A stretch of 64,000 nt of DNA from Rhodococcoides fascians A44A (GTDB taxonomy: Bacteria; Actinomycetota; Actinomycetes; Mycobacteriales; Mycobacteriaceae). The stretch lies in contig NZ_JMEX01000004.1 of the NCBI RefSeq assembly GCF_000760735.1, forward strand, positions 62,001 through 126,000, read 5' to 3'. This document shows, piece by piece, positions 8,882 to 19,501 of the stretch. The translations under genes were made by a program, and so were the position numbers. Under the pieces are notes generated by a model. That model saw only the letters and a list, made by a program, of their open reading frames with translations. It was not told the origin of the DNA and ran no database searches. Position 1 is the stretch's first letter; the number at the start of each line of letters is the position of its first letter.

Positions 8882-11800
8882 GTGCAGCCTCCATGATTGC
8901 TGAGTCGACGTCGCGCCCCTCGGCGCGCGCCATCGAGGTCGCCTCCAGCACACGCTGATAGTCGACGGGCATGATCTTGGTGAACAGAGCGGAACGGCGC
9001 GGCCAATCCGCGAGCAGCGACGACGCCACCGCGGATCCCGTCCACTTCCGGTGGTTCTCGACGGTGTCCCGCAGCCATGCGAGATCGTCGGGATCGGGCG
9101 TCTGCAGAGACACCATGGCCATGTTGACGTTGCTCTCGTCCAGCCCGAGGACGAAGGCGATACCTCCGGACATACCGGCGGCCATGTTGCGTCCGGTCGG
9201 TCCGAGGACAACGACACGGCCACCTGTCATGTACTCGAACGCGTGGTCGCCGACGCCTTCGTTGACCGCGGTCGCGCCGGAATTCCTGACCGCGAACCGC
9301 TCCCCCACCCGTCCGCGCAGGAAGACCTCACCCGCAGTGGCGCCGTAGAGAATGGTGTTGCCGGCGATGACGTTGTCCTCCGCGACGAAGGTGGCGTCGG
9401 ATGACGGCCGGACGACGACGCGGCCGCCCGAAAGCCCCTTTCCGACATAGTCGTTGGCGTCACCGATCAGATCGAGGGTGATCCCGGTGGGGAGGAATGC
9501 ACCGAGCGACTGACCTGCAGACCCTGTCAGTTCGACGCGCACCGTGTCGTCGGGAAGCCCCGCACCGCCGTACCGGCGCGTGACCTCCGCACCCAACAGA
9601 GTGCCGACGGTTCGGTTGACGTTGCGCACCGGCAGTTCCAGTTTCACGGGATGCGCATCCTCGAGTGCACCCTCGGCCAACTGGATCAGGGTTCGGTCGA
9701 GCGCGAGATCGAGTCCGTGGTCCTGACCGCGGAGGCGTCGACGCTGCGTCATCGGTGCGCCGTGCTGATCCTTCGGCATGGCGAAGATCGGCGTCAGGTC
9801 CAAGCCCTTGCTCTTCCAGTGCGCCACACCGGCGGCCGTCTCCAGAGCATCTGCGTGCCCGACGGCTTCGTCGATGCTGCGGAAACCGAGCTGCGCCAGA
9901 TACTTGCGCACGTCCTCGGCCACGAACCGGAAGAAGTCCTCCAGGAACTCGGGCTTTCCGGTGAACCGTTTGCGTAGTTCCGGGTTCTGGGTCGCCACGC
10001 CCACCGGGCACGTGTCGAGATGACACACACGCATCATGATGCATCCCGACACGATGAGCGGAGCCGTCGAGAATCCGAACTCCTCGGCACCGAGCAGCGC
10101 CGCCACGATGACGTCCCTGCCGGTGCGGAGCCCACCGTCGCACTGCACCGTGATTCGGTCGCGGAGTCCGTTGAGTACCAGAGTCTGCTGAGCGTCGGCG
10201 AGACCGATCTCCCACGGAGCGCCCGCGTGCTTGAGCGACGTCAACGGCGCCGCACCCGTGCCGCCGTCGTAACCCGAGATCAGGACGACGTCGGCGTGCG
10301 CTTTGCTCACACCCGTTGCCACGGTGCCCACTCCGACCGAGCTGACGAGTTTGACGTGGACGCGTGCATTCTCGTTGGCGTTCTTGAGATCGTGGATCAG
10401 CTGCGCCAGGTCCTCGATGGAGTAGATGTCGTGATGCGGGGGCGGCGAGATGAGACCGACACCCGGCGTCGAGTGACGGGTCTTGGCGACCCACGGATAC
10501 ACCTTGTAACCGGGCAGTTGACCACCCTCACCAGGTTTCGCGCCCTGCGCCATCTTGATCTGAATGTCGCTGGCATTGACCAGATAGTCGCTCGTGACCC
10601 CGAAGCGGCCGCTCGCCACCTGCTTGACCGCGCTGCGACGAGACTTGTCGTACAACCGATCCGTGTCCTCGCCGCCCTCACCGGAATTGGAGCGACCGCC
10701 GAGGTTGTTCATGGCGACGGCCATGGTCTCGTGCGCTTCGGCAGAGATCGACCCGTAGCTCATCGCACCGGTGTTGAACCTGGTGACGATCGACTCGGCC
10801 GACTCGACCTCGTCCAGCGCAACAGGGGCGCGCAGGCCTTCCTTGAACTCGAACAAACCGCGGAGCGCACCACCTTCCCGCGCCAGCCGGTCCACCTCGC
10901 TGCTGTACTTCTGGAACACGTCGTAACGCCCGGTGCGGGTCGCGTGCTGAAGCAGGAAGACGGTTTCCGGAGTGAACAGATGCAGCTCGCCCTCGCGACG
11001 GAACTGATATTCACCACCGATGTCGAGACGACGGTGGACCCGGTCGGTGGGGTTCTCCGGGTAGGCGCGACGATGCCGCAGCTTGACTTCCTCGGCGAGA
11101 ACGTCCAAGCCGACACCGCCGAGGGTGCTGACCGTCCCCTTGAAGTACTCGCGGACGACCTCCTTGTCGAGACCGACGGCCTCGAAGACCTGCGCACCGG
11201 TGTAGGAGCCGACCGTGGAGATGCCCATCTTCGACATCACCTTGAGCACGCCCTTGCCCAGTCCGTACAGGTAGTTGCGGACCGCGACCGTGGACTCGAC
11301 ACCGGTGAGTTCACCCTCAGCGACGAGATCCTCGATGGACTCCATCGCCAGATACGGATTGACCGCCGCTGCACCGAAACCGATCAGCAGGGCGAGGTGG
11401 TGGACCTCGCGTGCGTCACCGGACTCGACGACGAGAGCGACCTTGGTGCGTTCCTTGGTGCGCACCAGGTGATGGTGGACTGCAGCCGTGGCCAACAGCG
11501 ACGGAATCGGCGCGTACGTGTGGTCGGAGTCCCGATCGGAGATGATGAGCGTTCGGTATCCGGCGGCGATCGCATCACTGGCACGACGACGCAGATCCTC
11601 GAGGGCTTCGGCGAGCCCCTCGCCGCCGCGCTCGACCTCGTACAGTGCCCGCAGCACAGTGGCCGACAAGCCAGGGTGATCGCCGTCGAAGTTGATGTGA
11701 ATGATCTTGTTCAGTTCGTCGTTGTCCAACACCGGCCACGGCAGAACGATCTGACGGCACGACGCAGCGGACGGTTCGAGCAAGTTCTGCTCCGGGCCCA

Positions 11801-13466
11801 TCACTCGCGTCAGCGACGTGACGATCTCCTCGCGAATGGAATCGAGCGGCGGGTTGGTGACCTGGGCGAACAGTTCGATGAAGTAGTCGTACAGCTGCTT
11901 CGACCGCTGCGAGAGCACAGCGGGTGGCGTGTCGGTTCCCATCGATCCCAACGGCTCACCGCCCGACGCGGCCATCGGCGTCAGCACGACGCGCAGGTCT
12001 TCCTCGGTGTACCCGAACGCAACCTGCCGACGAACCACCGAGTCGTGGTTGTACTGGATGTGCGCACGATCGGGCAGGCTCTTGATCTCGAGCAGGCCTG
12101 CATGCAGCCATTCCTGATAGGGGTGCTCGGACGCGAGCTGCAGTTTGATCTCCTCGTCGGGAACGAGACGGCCTGCCTCCGTGTCGATCAGGAACATCTT
12201 GCCGGGCTCGAGCCGTCCCTTGGCCACCACCTCGGACTGCGGCACGTCCAGCACACCGGCCTCGCTGGCGAGAATGACCCGACCGTCCTCGGTCTGCCAC
12301 CACCTGCCCGGACGAAGACCGTTCCGGTCCAGCACGGCCCCGACGTACGCACCATCGGTGAACGTGACGCAGGCGGGCCCGTCCCACGCCTCCATGACCG
12401 ACGCATGGAACTGATAGAACGCCCGCACCGCCGGATCCATGGTGCTGTGGTTCTCCCACGGCTCGGGGACCATCATCATGACCACGTGCGGCACACTGCG
12501 CCCGCCGAGATGCAGAAGTTCGAGGACCTCGTCGAGAGACACCGAATCCGAACCGTCCGGATTGCAGATCGGGTACAGACGCTCCAGATCACCGGGAATG
12601 AGACTCGACGCCAGCATCGCCTCGCGGGCGCGCATACGGTTTCGGTTGCCCTTGACGGTGTTGATCTCACCGTTGTGCGCGACGTACCGATGCGGGTGCG
12701 CCAGCGGCCACGACGGAAACGTGTTGGTGGAGAATCGACTGTGCACAATGGCAATTGCGCTCATGCACAACGGGTCACGAAGATCCGGGAAGAACAGCGG
12801 CAACTGCATCGTCGTCAGCATGCCCTTGTAGACCATCGTCCGCGAGGACAGCGACGGGAAGAACAGCCCGGTGCCGGCAGCTTCGATCTCCGGTGTCACC
12901 CGCTCGGCCCGCTTCCTCAAGCCGTAGACCAGACGATCCAGTTCAACGCCCGACGGCCTGACGCCGTTCACCTCGGGAGCCGTCACGAACAGATACGTCA
13001 TGTGCGGCATACAGCCCAGTGCCGTCACACCGATATCGGCCTTGTCCGGATCGACCTCGACCTCGCTCCACCCGAGAACCGACAGACCCTCCTCGGCGGC
13101 AATCGCTTCGACCCGAGCCACGGCGGCAGCCCGCTCACGTACTCCTTGCGGCAGAAAGCACATACCGGCGGCAAACGTGTTCGCGCCGTCGGCGGCGGCG
13201 TCGGGCAACGGGAAGTCGGCGAGGGAGGCCAACAGTTCGACCGGAAGCTGAATCAGAATGCCTGCGCCGTCACCACTGTTCGGCTCGGCGCCCGCAGCAC
13301 CCCGATGCTCCAGATTCTCCAGGGCGAGAACGCCGTCGGCGACGATGCTGTGAGAGCGGCGACCCGCGATGTCCGCGATCATCGCGACGCCGCAGGAATC
13401 CTTTTCGCGAGACGGGTCGTACAGCCCCTGCTCCGCCGGCAACTGTGAGAACAGCAAATCCGCCAC
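8874..13466 (-). CDS. gltB: glutamate synthase (NADPH), large subunit
   Basis: 1530 residues. The order is class-II glutamine amidotransferase, central domain, FMN-binding synthase domain, and GXGXG beta-helix. The catalytic Cys is in [10 protein letters not shown] near residue 25, after a short propeptide. The synthase domain shows [22 protein letters not shown] and [12 protein letters not shown], and the [3Fe-4S] cysteines are in the [15 protein letters not shown] region. The start is uncertain. The GTG at 13466 sits directly on the GGGAGG ribosome-binding sequence, so the TTG at 13457, which gives normal spacing, may be the true start; both leave the catalytic Cys intact. Confidence 0.95.
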   Translation of the reverse strand: MADLLFSQLPAEQGLYDPSREKDSCGVAMIADIAGRRSHSIVADGVLALENLEHRGAAGAEPNSGDGAGILIQLPVELLASLADFPLPDAAADGANTFAAGMCFLPQGVRERAAAVARVEAIAAEEGLSVLGWSEVEVDPDKADIGVTALGCMPHMTYLFVTAPEVNGVRPSGVELDRLVYGLRKRAERVTPEIEAAGTGLFFPSLSSRTMVYKGMLTTMQLPLFFPDLRDPLCMSAIAIVHSRFSTNTFPSWPLAHPHRYVAHNGEINTVKGNRNRMRAREAMLASSLIPGDLERLYPICNPDGSDSVSLDEVLELLHLGGRSVPHVVMMMVPEPWENHSTMDPAVRAFYQFHASVMEAWDGPACVTFTDGAYVGAVLDRNGLRPGRWWQTEDGRVILASEAGVLDVPQSEVVAKGRLEPGKMFLIDTEAGRLVPDEEIKLQLASEHPYQEWLHAGLLEIKSLPDRAHIQYNHDSVVRRQVAFGYTEEDLRVVLTPMAASGGEPLGSMGTDTPPAVLSQRSKQLYDYFIELFAQVTNPPLDSIREEIVTSLTRVMGPEQNLLEPSAASCRQIVLPWPVLDNDELNKIIHINFDGDHPGLSATVLRALYEVERGGEGLAEALEDLRRRASDAIAAGYRTLIISDRDSDHTYAPIPSLLATAAVHHHLVRTKERTKVALVVESGDAREVHHLALLIGFGAAAVNPYLAMESIEDLVAEGELTGVESTVAVRNYLYGLGKGVLKVMSKMGISTVGSYTGAQVFEAVGLDKEVVREYFKGTVSTLGGVGLDVLAEEVKLRHRRAYPENPTDRVHRRLDIGGEYQFRREGELHLFTPETVFLLQHATRTGRYDVFQKYSSEVDRLAREGGALRGLFEFKEGLRAPVALDEVESAESIVTRFNTGAMSYGSISAEAHETMAVAMNNLGGRSNSGEGGEDTDRLYDKSRRSAVKQVASGRFGVTSDYLVNASDIQIKMAQGAKPGEGGQLPGYKVYPWVAKTRHSTPGVGLISPPPHHDIYSIEDLAQLIHDLKNANENARVHVKLVSSVGVGTVATGVSKAHADVVLISGYDGGTGAAPLTSLKHAGAPWEIGLADAQQTLVLNGLRDRITVQCDGGLRTGRDVIVAALLGAEEFGFSTAPLIVSGCIMMRVCHLDTCPVGVATQNPELRKRFTGKPEFLEDFFRFVAEDVRKYLAQLGFRSIDEAVGHADALETAAGVAHWKSKGLDLTPIFAMPKDQHGAPMTQRRRLRGQDHGLDLALDRTLIQLAEGALEDAHPVKLELPVRNVNRTVGTLLGAEVTRRYGGAGLPDDTVRVELTGSAGQSLGAFLPTGITLDLIGDANDYVGKGLSGGRVVVRPSSDATFVAEDNVIAGNTILYGATAGEVFLRGRVGERFAVRNSGATAVNEGVGDHAFEYMTGGRVVVLGPTGRNMAAGMSGGIAFVLGLDESNVNMAMVSLQTPDPDDLAWLRDTVENHRKWTGSAVASSLLADWPRRSALFTKIMPVDYQRVLEATSMARAEGRDVDSAIMEAARG

Positions 13467-13486
13467 CTCCCTCTCGGCCAGGGAGG
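13466..13486 (-). promoter_or_regulatory. hairpin that can mask the gltB ribosome-binding site
   Basis: On the leftward message CCTCCCT (13486 down to 13480) is followed by a 7-nt loop and AGGGAGG (13472 down to 13466). This is a perfect 7-bp stem whose 3' arm is the gltB Shine-Dalgarno sequence and touches the GTG. Folding would block ribosome access. No alternative pairing partner was identified by eye. Confidence 0.45.
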
Positions 13487-13569
13487 CACCGCAGAGCGAA
13501 CGGCACTCGAAACATCACGGCGCCGTCTCGTTCTCCTCGGCAACTCCGCTAGCGATCAGCTCCGACACG

Positions 13570-13575
13570 ATTCTA
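13570..13575 (-). promoter_or_regulatory. candidate -10 element for gltBD
   Basis: Reading leftward, TAGAAT at 13575-13570 matches TATAAT at five of six positions, with only a weak -35 (TGAAAC) 17 nt upstream. It lies in the 289-nt space between the TM2 gene and gltB and would give a leader of about 100 nt containing the RBS hairpin. The rest of that space shows no gene. Confidence 0.35.
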
Positions 13576-13755
13576 GGCTCGTGGGAGCTCTTGTTTCACT
13601 GAACGGGTCTACCGGGACAACTCTGGCCCGCGAAGGAATTCGGCCGTCTCAGCACCGAATGACTGGAGCTTACCGTAGCTCTTGACAAACACCGAAACCA
13701 CCAGGCCGGCTTACCTCCACCGGCAGGCAGCCACCAGCGAACGATGCCGGCGGAT

Positions 13756-14691
13756 TCAGTCCCGCAGCGGGCGTCCGTTCTGATCGCGCACGTTCCCGGT
13801 GAGCATCATGATCCCGTCGATCAACGGCCAGATTCCGCCGATACCGCACGTCAACCACGTCACCGCAATCTGTGCAACGGCCATCCCTGGCTGATTCAGG
13901 TAGAACCGTCCGGCACCGAACGGACCGAGGAGTATTCCGAGCACCCCGCCGGTCACCTTCGACTTGTCGGACAACGGCTCGCCCGTCACCGGATGACGGC
14001 CGTAGGGAGCGACGGGATCCACACCGTACGGTCCCACGGCATACGCGGGTGGCACGGGATACCCGGGCGGCGGACCGTAGCCATCCGGTGCACCGTAGCC
14101 CGGTTGCGGACCGTAACCCTGTGGACCGAAACCCTGTGGAGCACCGAAACCCTGCGGAGCACCGAAACCCTGCTGGGGACCGTAACCCTGGGATCCGCCA
14201 TAACCCTGCTGCGGACCGTAACCCTGTCCGTCGTACGGGCCCGGTTGCGGATAGTTCGGATCCGGCGGGCCGTACACGGGGCCGCCCGGTGCGCCGAATG
14301 CAGTCGTCGGTGAATCCGCTTGGTAAGGCGGGTAACCCTGAGAATCAGGGGCGTGAGCGGCCGTCGGATCACCGGCCGCGGACGCGCGCTTGCCCAGATC
14401 GACCGTCGGCTGCGGTGTGGTGTCCGGAGTGCTGGGCGGCGGGTAGCTGGGACTTTCACCCCAACCCGGACCGTTCCCGACCCCGGAGTGGACGTCCCAG
14501 CCTGGGCCGGACCCGGAACCGGAGCCGACGGCTCCCGTCACCGGGCCTGCCTCCGAGGTGGCAGGCGGCTCGGACAGCGACGCCTCGGCGGTTGCGTCGT
14601 AGTCGAACGACGAGGCGAACTCGGGCCGCGACTCGGTGCCGTCGGATGCGCTACCGGAACCGGATTCCTGATTCTTGTCGGACTCGCTCAC
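13756..14691 (-). CDS. TM2 domain protein with Gly/Tyr/Gln/Pro-rich N-terminal region
   Basis: 311 residues. An acidic, Ser-rich N-terminus (1-110) is followed by a low-complexity segment (about 110-220) built on [11 protein letters not shown]-type units. The C-terminus is a TM2 domain: two helices around [18 protein letters not shown] and [21 protein letters not shown], with the conserved polar turn. TM2 proteins occur widely; their role in bacteria is unclear. It starts 3 nt after the lgt stop and is probably co-transcribed with trp-lgt. In M. tuberculosis I recall a membrane-protein gene (Rv1615) in this position. Confidence 0.85.
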   Translation of the reverse strand: MSESDKNQESGSGSASDGTESRPEFASSFDYDATAEASLSEPPATSEAGPVTGAVGSGSGSGPGWDVHSGVGNGPGWGESPSYPPPSTPDTTPQPTVDLGKRASAAGDPTAAHAPDSQGYPPYQADSPTTAFGAPGGPVYGPPDPNYPQPGPYDGQGYGPQQGYGGSQGYGPQQGFGAPQGFGAPQGFGPQGYGPQPGYGAPDGYGPPPGYPVPPAYAVGPYGVDPVAPYGRHPVTGEPLSDKSKVTGGVLGILLGPFGAGRFYLNQPGMAVAQIAVTWLTCGIGGIWPLIDGIMMLTGNVRDQNGRPLRD

Positions 14692-14694
14692 CGG

Positions 14695-15732
14695 TCACTC
14701 CTTGTTCGAGGTGGACTGCGCATCGGTCCCCGGCGCCGCGTTGTCGCCGGACGGAACCTCGGCGGCATCGTCGCCGTCGGATGGTTCGTCCCCGGACCTG
14801 TCCTCGCCTTCGGACCTGTCGCCGGCCGCGAACCGGTCGTCGTCGAACCTGTCGTCGTCGGACCGGAGCGATGCCGGGTCCTCGCGGCCCTTGGTGGCGA
14901 GGACGAAGTACAGCACGGCAAGCACGAACACGATGGCCGACGTGAAGCTGTTGATGCGGATGCCTGCGATGTGGGTGGCGTAGTCGTCGCGCATGAGCTC
15001 GACCCAGAACCGACCTGCGCAGTACCCCGCAACATAGAGTGCGAACAGACGACCGTGGCCGATCGAGAACCTGCGGTCCACGACGACCAACAGCGCCACG
15101 ACGGCGAGACTCCACAGCAGTTCGTACAGGAACGTCGGATGAACGATCTTCTCCACGACGCCCGTCGACACTCCGGTGAGTTGATCGATGCGGCCCGAGT
15201 CGTTCACGCGCTCGTAGATCTCGAGTCCCCACGGCACCGTCGTGTCACGGCCGTACAGTTCCTGGTTGAAATAGTTACCGATGCGGCCGATGGCCTGAGC
15301 CAGCAGAATCGGAGGACCCACGGCGTCGCCGAACGCGGGCAACGGAATTCCTCGTCGCCTGCACGCGATCCAGGCGCCGACACCACCGAGAAGCACCGCG
15401 CCCCAGATTCCGAGGCCGCCCTCCCACACCTTGAGTGCCCGCACGGGATCGCCACCTGGACCGAAGTACGTGCTCCAGTCGGTCGCCACGTGATAGAGCC
15501 GCCCGCCCAGCAGACCGAACGGGACCGCCCACACGGCGACGTCGAGAACCGTGCCCTTCGTGCCTCCACGAGCAACCCACCGGCGATCGCCCCACACGAT
15601 GGCAACGACGATCCCGACGATGATGAACAGTGCGTACGCACGCAGAGCCAGAGGCCCGACGTACCAGACTCCCTGAGGAGGACTGGGAATGTACGCGAGT
15701 ACTGCGGACGACGCGGAGCTGCCGGACATCAC
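14695..15732 (-). CDS. lgt: prolipoprotein diacylglyceryl transferase
   Basis: 345 residues from a GTG at 15732 (an ATG follows directly at 15729); the start overlaps the trpA stop. It attaches diacylglyceryl from phosphatidylglycerol to the lipobox Cys of prelipoproteins at the membrane. Signatures are GGRLYHVATDW, the Lgt motif GRIGNYFNQELYGR and HPTFLYELLW, and there are about seven hydrophobic segments. After the last helix there is a 60-residue acidic tail of Asp/Glu/Ser-rich composition (RFDDDRF, GEDRSGDEPSDGDD). The long tail is typical of actinobacterial Lgt but is of unknown use. Confidence 0.95.
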   Translation of the reverse strand: MMSGSSASSAVLAYIPSPPQGVWYVGPLALRAYALFIIVGIVVAIVWGDRRWVARGGTKGTVLDVAVWAVPFGLLGGRLYHVATDWSTYFGPGGDPVRALKVWEGGLGIWGAVLLGGVGAWIACRRRGIPLPAFGDAVGPPILLAQAIGRIGNYFNQELYGRDTTVPWGLEIYERVNDSGRIDQLTGVSTGVVEKIVHPTFLYELLWSLAVVALLVVVDRRFSIGHGRLFALYVAGYCAGRFWVELMRDDYATHIAGIRINSFTSAIVFVLAVLYFVLATKGREDPASLRSDDDRFDDDRFAAGDRSEGEDRSGDEPSDGDDAAEVPSGDNAAPGTDAQSTSNKE

Positions 15733-16532
15733 GACGCCACGTTAGCGGATCGGACGCCTTCGGCGAGTTCCGACGTGAGCTCGGCGACCGCATCCAGGCC
15801 GCGGTCCACGGCACTGACGAGCGCTGATCCGACGATGACCGCGTCGGCGAACTGCGCGATCTCGGCAGCTTGCGCACCCGACCGGACACCGAGGCCGACG
15901 CCCACCGGAATGTCCGAGTGGCGACGAATACGGGCCGTCAGTTCGGGCGCCGCCGAGGACACGGCATCGCGGGCGCCGGTGACACCCATCGTCGACGCGG
16001 CGTAGACGAACCCGCGGCTCGCCGCGACCGTGCTGGCGATACGCTCCTCCGTCGACGACGGCGCGACGAGGAAGATGCGGTCGAGGTCATGTCTGTCCGA
16101 CGCTTCGATCCACTCCCCTGCCTCGTCGGGGATGAGATCGGGCGTGATGATGCCGAGCCCTCCTGCGGCCGCGAGATCACGAGCGAACGCGTCGATCCCG
16201 TAGCGCATGACCAAGTTCCAGTACGTCATCACCACGGCCTTGCCACCCGCCGCGGAAACCTTTTCCACGACGGTGAACACGTCGCGAACCCGTGCACCCG
16301 CTCGCAGGGCGGTGTCGGCCGCGGCCTGGATCGTCGGTCCGTCCATGACCGGATCCGAATACGGAATCCCGACCTCGACGATGTCGCAACCGGCCGAGAC
16401 CATGGTCTGGAACACCTCGATCGACTCGGGCACCGTCGGGAATCCTGCAGGCAGATACCCGACGAGAGCAGCGCGATTCTCCGAGCGGCACTGTGCGAAC
16501 GTGTCCGCGAGCCTCGAACGTCGTTCGGTCAT
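15729..16532 (-). CDS. trpA: tryptophan synthase alpha chain
   Basis: 267 residues. It cleaves indole-3-glycerol phosphate to indole and glyceraldehyde 3-phosphate and channels indole to TrpB. The catalytic Glu is in [15 protein letters not shown] and the second acid in the adjacent Asp. Other matches are [15 protein letters not shown] and [11 protein letters not shown]. The ATG overlaps the trpB stop by 4 nt (ATGA), and its own end overlaps the lgt start. Confidence 0.96.
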   Translation of the reverse strand: MTERRSRLADTFAQCRSENRAALVGYLPAGFPTVPESIEVFQTMVSAGCDIVEVGIPYSDPVMDGPTIQAAADTALRAGARVRDVFTVVEKVSAAGGKAVVMTYWNLVMRYGIDAFARDLAAAGGLGIITPDLIPDEAGEWIEASDRHDLDRIFLVAPSSTEERIASTVAASRGFVYAASTMGVTGARDAVSSAAPELTARIRRHSDIPVGVGLGVRSGAQAAEIAQFADAVIVGSALVSAVDRGLDAVAELTSELAEGVRSANVAS

Positions 16533-17842
16533 GCTTTCTCGCCCTTCTCGCCGTCTACTTCTGCATCACCGTCACCGTCGACCAGGCCGAACCACTCCGC
16601 CGCGGTGTCGACGTCCTTGTCGCCGCGACCGGATAGGTTGACCAGGACGATGGCACCCTCACCGAGTTCCTTGCCCAGCTTCAACGCTCCGGCCACCGCG
16701 TGTGCGGACTCGATGGCAGGGATGATTCCTTCGGTACGACTCAGCAGCCGGAACGCGTTCATCGCCTCGGTGTCGGTGATGCCGCGGTACTCGGCACGGC
16801 CGATGTCGTTGAGGTACGAGTGCTCCGGACCGACACCCGGATAGTCCAGCCCGGCCGAGATGGAGTGCGATTCGATGGTCTGCCCGTCCTCGTCCTGCAG
16901 CAAGTACGAGTAGGTGCCGTGCAACGTACCGGGCGAACCACCACTGATCGTCGCGGCGTGCCTGCCTGTCTCCACGCCATCGCCCGCTGCTTCGAATCCG
17001 ATCAGACGCACCGACGGATCGTCGATGAAGGCATGGAAGATTCCGATGGCGTTCGATCCGCCACCGACGCAGGCGGCGATGGCGTCGGGCAACCGCCCGG
17101 TGGACGCTTGAACCTGCTGCCGCGCTTCGAGTCCGATGATGCGCTGGAAATCGCGCACCATAGCCGGGAAGGGATGCGGCCCGGCGACGGTGCCGAAGCA
17201 GTAGTACGTGTTGTCCGCGTGGGCAACCCAATCCCGCAGCGCCTCGTTGATCGCATCCTTCAGGGTTCGCGAACCGGATTTCACCGCGACAACCGAGGAT
17301 CCGAGCAACCGCATGCGGGCGACGTTCAGAGCCTGACGCTCGGTGTCGACCTCACCCATGTACACGACGCAGTCGAGACCGAGCAGAGCGCACGCGGTTG
17401 CTGTGGCGACACCGTGTTGTCCCGCACCGGTTTCCGCGATGACCCGCGTCTTACCCATACGCTTGGCCAGAAGAACCTGACCGAGCACATTGTTGATCTT
17501 GTGAGATCCGGTGTGGTTGAGGTCTTCTCGCTTGAGGAGAATGCGCGCACCGCCTGCGTGCTCGGACAGACGGGTCGCCTCGAACACAGGGGACGGCCGT
17601 CCGGTGTAATCACGCTGGAGTCGATCGAGCTCGCCGAGGAACTCGTTGTCCGAGCGAACCTTGTCGTACTCGGCGGTGACCTCTTCGATGACGCCCATGA
17701 GCGCCTCGGGCACGAACCGGCCACCGTAGACGCCGAAGTGCCCACCTACGTCGGGATCGTGTTGGCTACGGTCGGTCAACCCCAGACTGCTCTGAGGAAG
17801 ATCGCCGCCCTTGAAACCGGGGTTCGTCTGCGCGCTGCTCAC
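16529..17842 (-). CDS. trpB: tryptophan synthase beta chain
   Basis: 437 residues. A PLP enzyme that condenses indole and serine to tryptophan. The PLP lysine is in [10 protein letters not shown] and the phosphate loop in [23 protein letters not shown] and GRGDKDVDT are also typical. The C-terminus carries about 15 extra acidic residues ([15 protein letters not shown]). It overlaps trpA by 4 nt; 72 nt separate it from trpC upstream. Confidence 0.96.
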   Translation of the reverse strand: MSSAQTNPGFKGGDLPQSSLGLTDRSQHDPDVGGHFGVYGGRFVPEALMGVIEEVTAEYDKVRSDNEFLGELDRLQRDYTGRPSPVFEATRLSEHAGGARILLKREDLNHTGSHKINNVLGQVLLAKRMGKTRVIAETGAGQHGVATATACALLGLDCVVYMGEVDTERQALNVARMRLLGSSVVAVKSGSRTLKDAINEALRDWVAHADNTYYCFGTVAGPHPFPAMVRDFQRIIGLEARQQVQASTGRLPDAIAACVGGGSNAIGIFHAFIDDPSVRLIGFEAAGDGVETGRHAATISGGSPGTLHGTYSYLLQDEDGQTIESHSISAGLDYPGVGPEHSYLNDIGRAEYRGITDTEAMNAFRLLSRTEGIIPAIESAHAVAGALKLGKELGEGAIVLVNLSGRGDKDVDTAAEWFGLVDGDGDAEVDGEKGEKA

Positions 17843-17851
17843 CCGAACAGT

Positions 17852-17888
17852 CTGCCCCAGCGGCCGCCGGCGGCGACCATCGGGGCAG
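17852..17888. other. intercistronic inverted repeat between trpC and trpB
   Basis: CTGCCCC at 17852-17858 and GGGGCAG at 17882-17888 are exact reverse complements, and the 23-nt loop holds its own GC palindrome (GCCGCCGGCGGC). The element fills half of the only sizeable gap inside trpCBA and might be a processing site or partial terminator. It is weak evidence on its own. Confidence 0.3.
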
Positions 17889-17914
17889 GATCGATCGGAC
17901 GGTGGACTTGCCTG

Positions 17915-18724
17915 TCAGCGAGCGGGGCGAGGGCAGGACGGGTGTGTGCCCGCAGTGACGAGATCCGACACGGCCGTGCGTGGATCACCGCTGGTGACCA
18001 AACCTTCTCCGACCAGTACGGCGTCCGCTCCTGCACCTGCGTAGGCCAGGAGATCTGCGGTTCCGCGTACACCGGACTCGGCAACGCGGATGACCTCGCT
18101 GGGCAGCCCGGGGGCGATGCGACCGAAGCTGTCACGATCGATTTCCAGCGTCTTCAGGTTGCGGGCGTTGATTCCGATCACCCGGGCACCCGCTTCGAGC
18201 GCCCTGTCGGCCTCGGCTTCGGTGTGAACCTCGACGAGCGCGGTCATTCCGAGCGACTCCGTGCGATCGAGCAACGACACGAGCGCGTCCTGCTCCAGCG
18301 CCGCGACGATCAGCAGAATCACGTCGGCGCCGTGCGCCCGCGCCTCGTGAATCTGGTACGGACCGACGATGAAGTCCTTGCGCAACACCGGAATACTCAC
18401 GGCCTTGCGTACGGCGTCCAAGTCTGCGAGCGAGCCGTGGAACCGGCGTTCCTCCGTGAGCACACTGATGATGCGTGCACCGCCCTGCTCGTACGCCTGG
18501 GCGAGTGTGGCGGGATCACCGATCTCGGCGAGCGCGCCCTTCGACGGACTTGCCCGCTTGACCTCGGCGATGACACCGATTCCGTCCTCGTGCAGCGCTG
18601 CCGTCGCGTTCAGCGGTGCGGGTGCTTTTGCCGCTGCCGCCTTCACGGTCGCGAAGTCGACAACCGACTCCCGGGCAGCGACATCGGCTCGCACACCGTC
18701 CAGAATCGAATCGAGAACAGTCAT
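17915..18724 (-). CDS. trpC: indole-3-glycerol phosphate synthase
   Basis: 269 residues from the ATG at 18724, which follows AAAGGA at a good distance; an upstream in-frame ATG at 18772 adds residues without family character. It closes the ring of carboxyphenylamino-deoxyribulose phosphate. Signatures are [13 protein letters not shown], the catalytic Lys of [36 protein letters not shown] and [12 protein letters not shown]. Unlike E. coli it is not fused to TrpF. Membrane-protein and trpE genes lie upstream in the same orientation. Confidence 0.96.
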   Translation of the reverse strand: MTVLDSILDGVRADVAARESVVDFATVKAAAAKAPAPLNATAALHEDGIGVIAEVKRASPSKGALAEIGDPATLAQAYEQGGARIISVLTEERRFHGSLADLDAVRKAVSIPVLRKDFIVGPYQIHEARAHGADVILLIVAALEQDALVSLLDRTESLGMTALVEVHTEAEADRALEAGARVIGINARNLKTLEIDRDSFGRIAPGLPSEVIRVAESGVRGTADLLAYAGAGADAVLVGEGLVTSGDPRTAVSDLVTAGTHPSCPRPAR

Positions 18725-18802
18725 GGTGACCCGAGTCCTTTCCCATCGATGACCTGATGTGAGAAAACTCATTTCAGGCCTGTCCTAGCGTAGTCGGCAG
18801 CT

Positions 18803-19501
18803 TCAGTCTTCTTTTCTCCGGGTGCCCGACGGGTCGGTGGGGTCCTCACCGGCGTCGAGTGCGTCCCACAGCATTCGTTCCGTCAAGTCTTCCCCCTCGT
18901 CGTTCGAAGTGGCCCGGTCCGTGGCCGACGATGCTGCCGCTGATGCTCGCCGTGCCACTTCCTCACGACGCGCAGCGGGTGCGTCGTACTTCGAAGACAG
19001 TACCTTCCGTGCGGTCGGTTTCCTAAGCAGCATGACGGCGGCGAGCGCCGCGCACAGTGCGCCCACCAGTGCGACGACCGCGGGCAACGTGAACGCCTCC
19101 GCGCCGACCACGTCCGCGCGCCCGGGAAGCTCGGCCAGATCCGCAGCCCTCGCCTCCGACACGTCCGAGACCAGAGCCTGTACTGCAGGAATCCCTGCCC
19201 CGACCGCCACGAGCCCCACGAGAACCGCGAGAACGCGAGAAGCCCACCCCCGCACCGCGAACGACGCGGCAACCGCCGCCACCAACGCCAGCGCCAACGG
19301 AGTCGATGCCGCTGCCCACGTGCTTCCGAGGAGATCCGTCGCGCGGTCCTCGCCGAGCCCGTCGGACGAGATCACGTGAACCCACGTCATCCGCGAACTC
19401 CCCCACAGACAGAGCGCCCCGACGAGCATCGCGACGACGGGGATCGCCGCAGCTCTCGATTTCGCCGGTCGCCCGGTGCCCGACGCCGGAGCTGCGGTCA
19501 C
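18803..19501 (-). CDS. Trp-operon-associated membrane protein (Trp_oprn_chp family)
   Basis: 232 residues with four hydrophobic segments ([78 protein letters not shown]) and a basic, then acidic cytoplasmic tail. A protein of this family sits between trpE and trpC in most mycolata (I recall Rv1610). It overlaps trpE by 4 nt, so it is translated with it. No catalytic motif is visible. A role in Trp or precursor transport is suggested only by context. Confidence 0.85.
   Translation of the reverse strand: MTAAPASGTGRPAKSRAAAIPVVAMLVGALCLWGSSRMTWVHVISSDGLGEDRATDLLGSTWAAASTPLALALVAAVAASFAVRGWASRVLAVLVGLVAVGAGIPAVQALVSDVSEARAADLAELPGRADVVGAEAFTLPAVVALVGALCAALAAVMLLRKPTARKVLSSKYDAPAARREEVARRASAAASSATDRATSNDEGEDLTERMLWDALDAGEDPTDPSGTRRKED

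Noticed and set aside
7376..9223. Longer gltD of 615 residues
   Set aside because: The first 114 residues are out-of-frame gltB sequence. The GTG at 8881 gives the normal GltD start and an 8-nt overlap.
10020..13448. 1142-residue open frame on the plus strand opposite gltB
   Set aside because: It lies fully antisense to the clear gltB coding sequence, has no family motif, and shows the Arg/His/Asp-rich composition produced by GC-rich codons read backwards.
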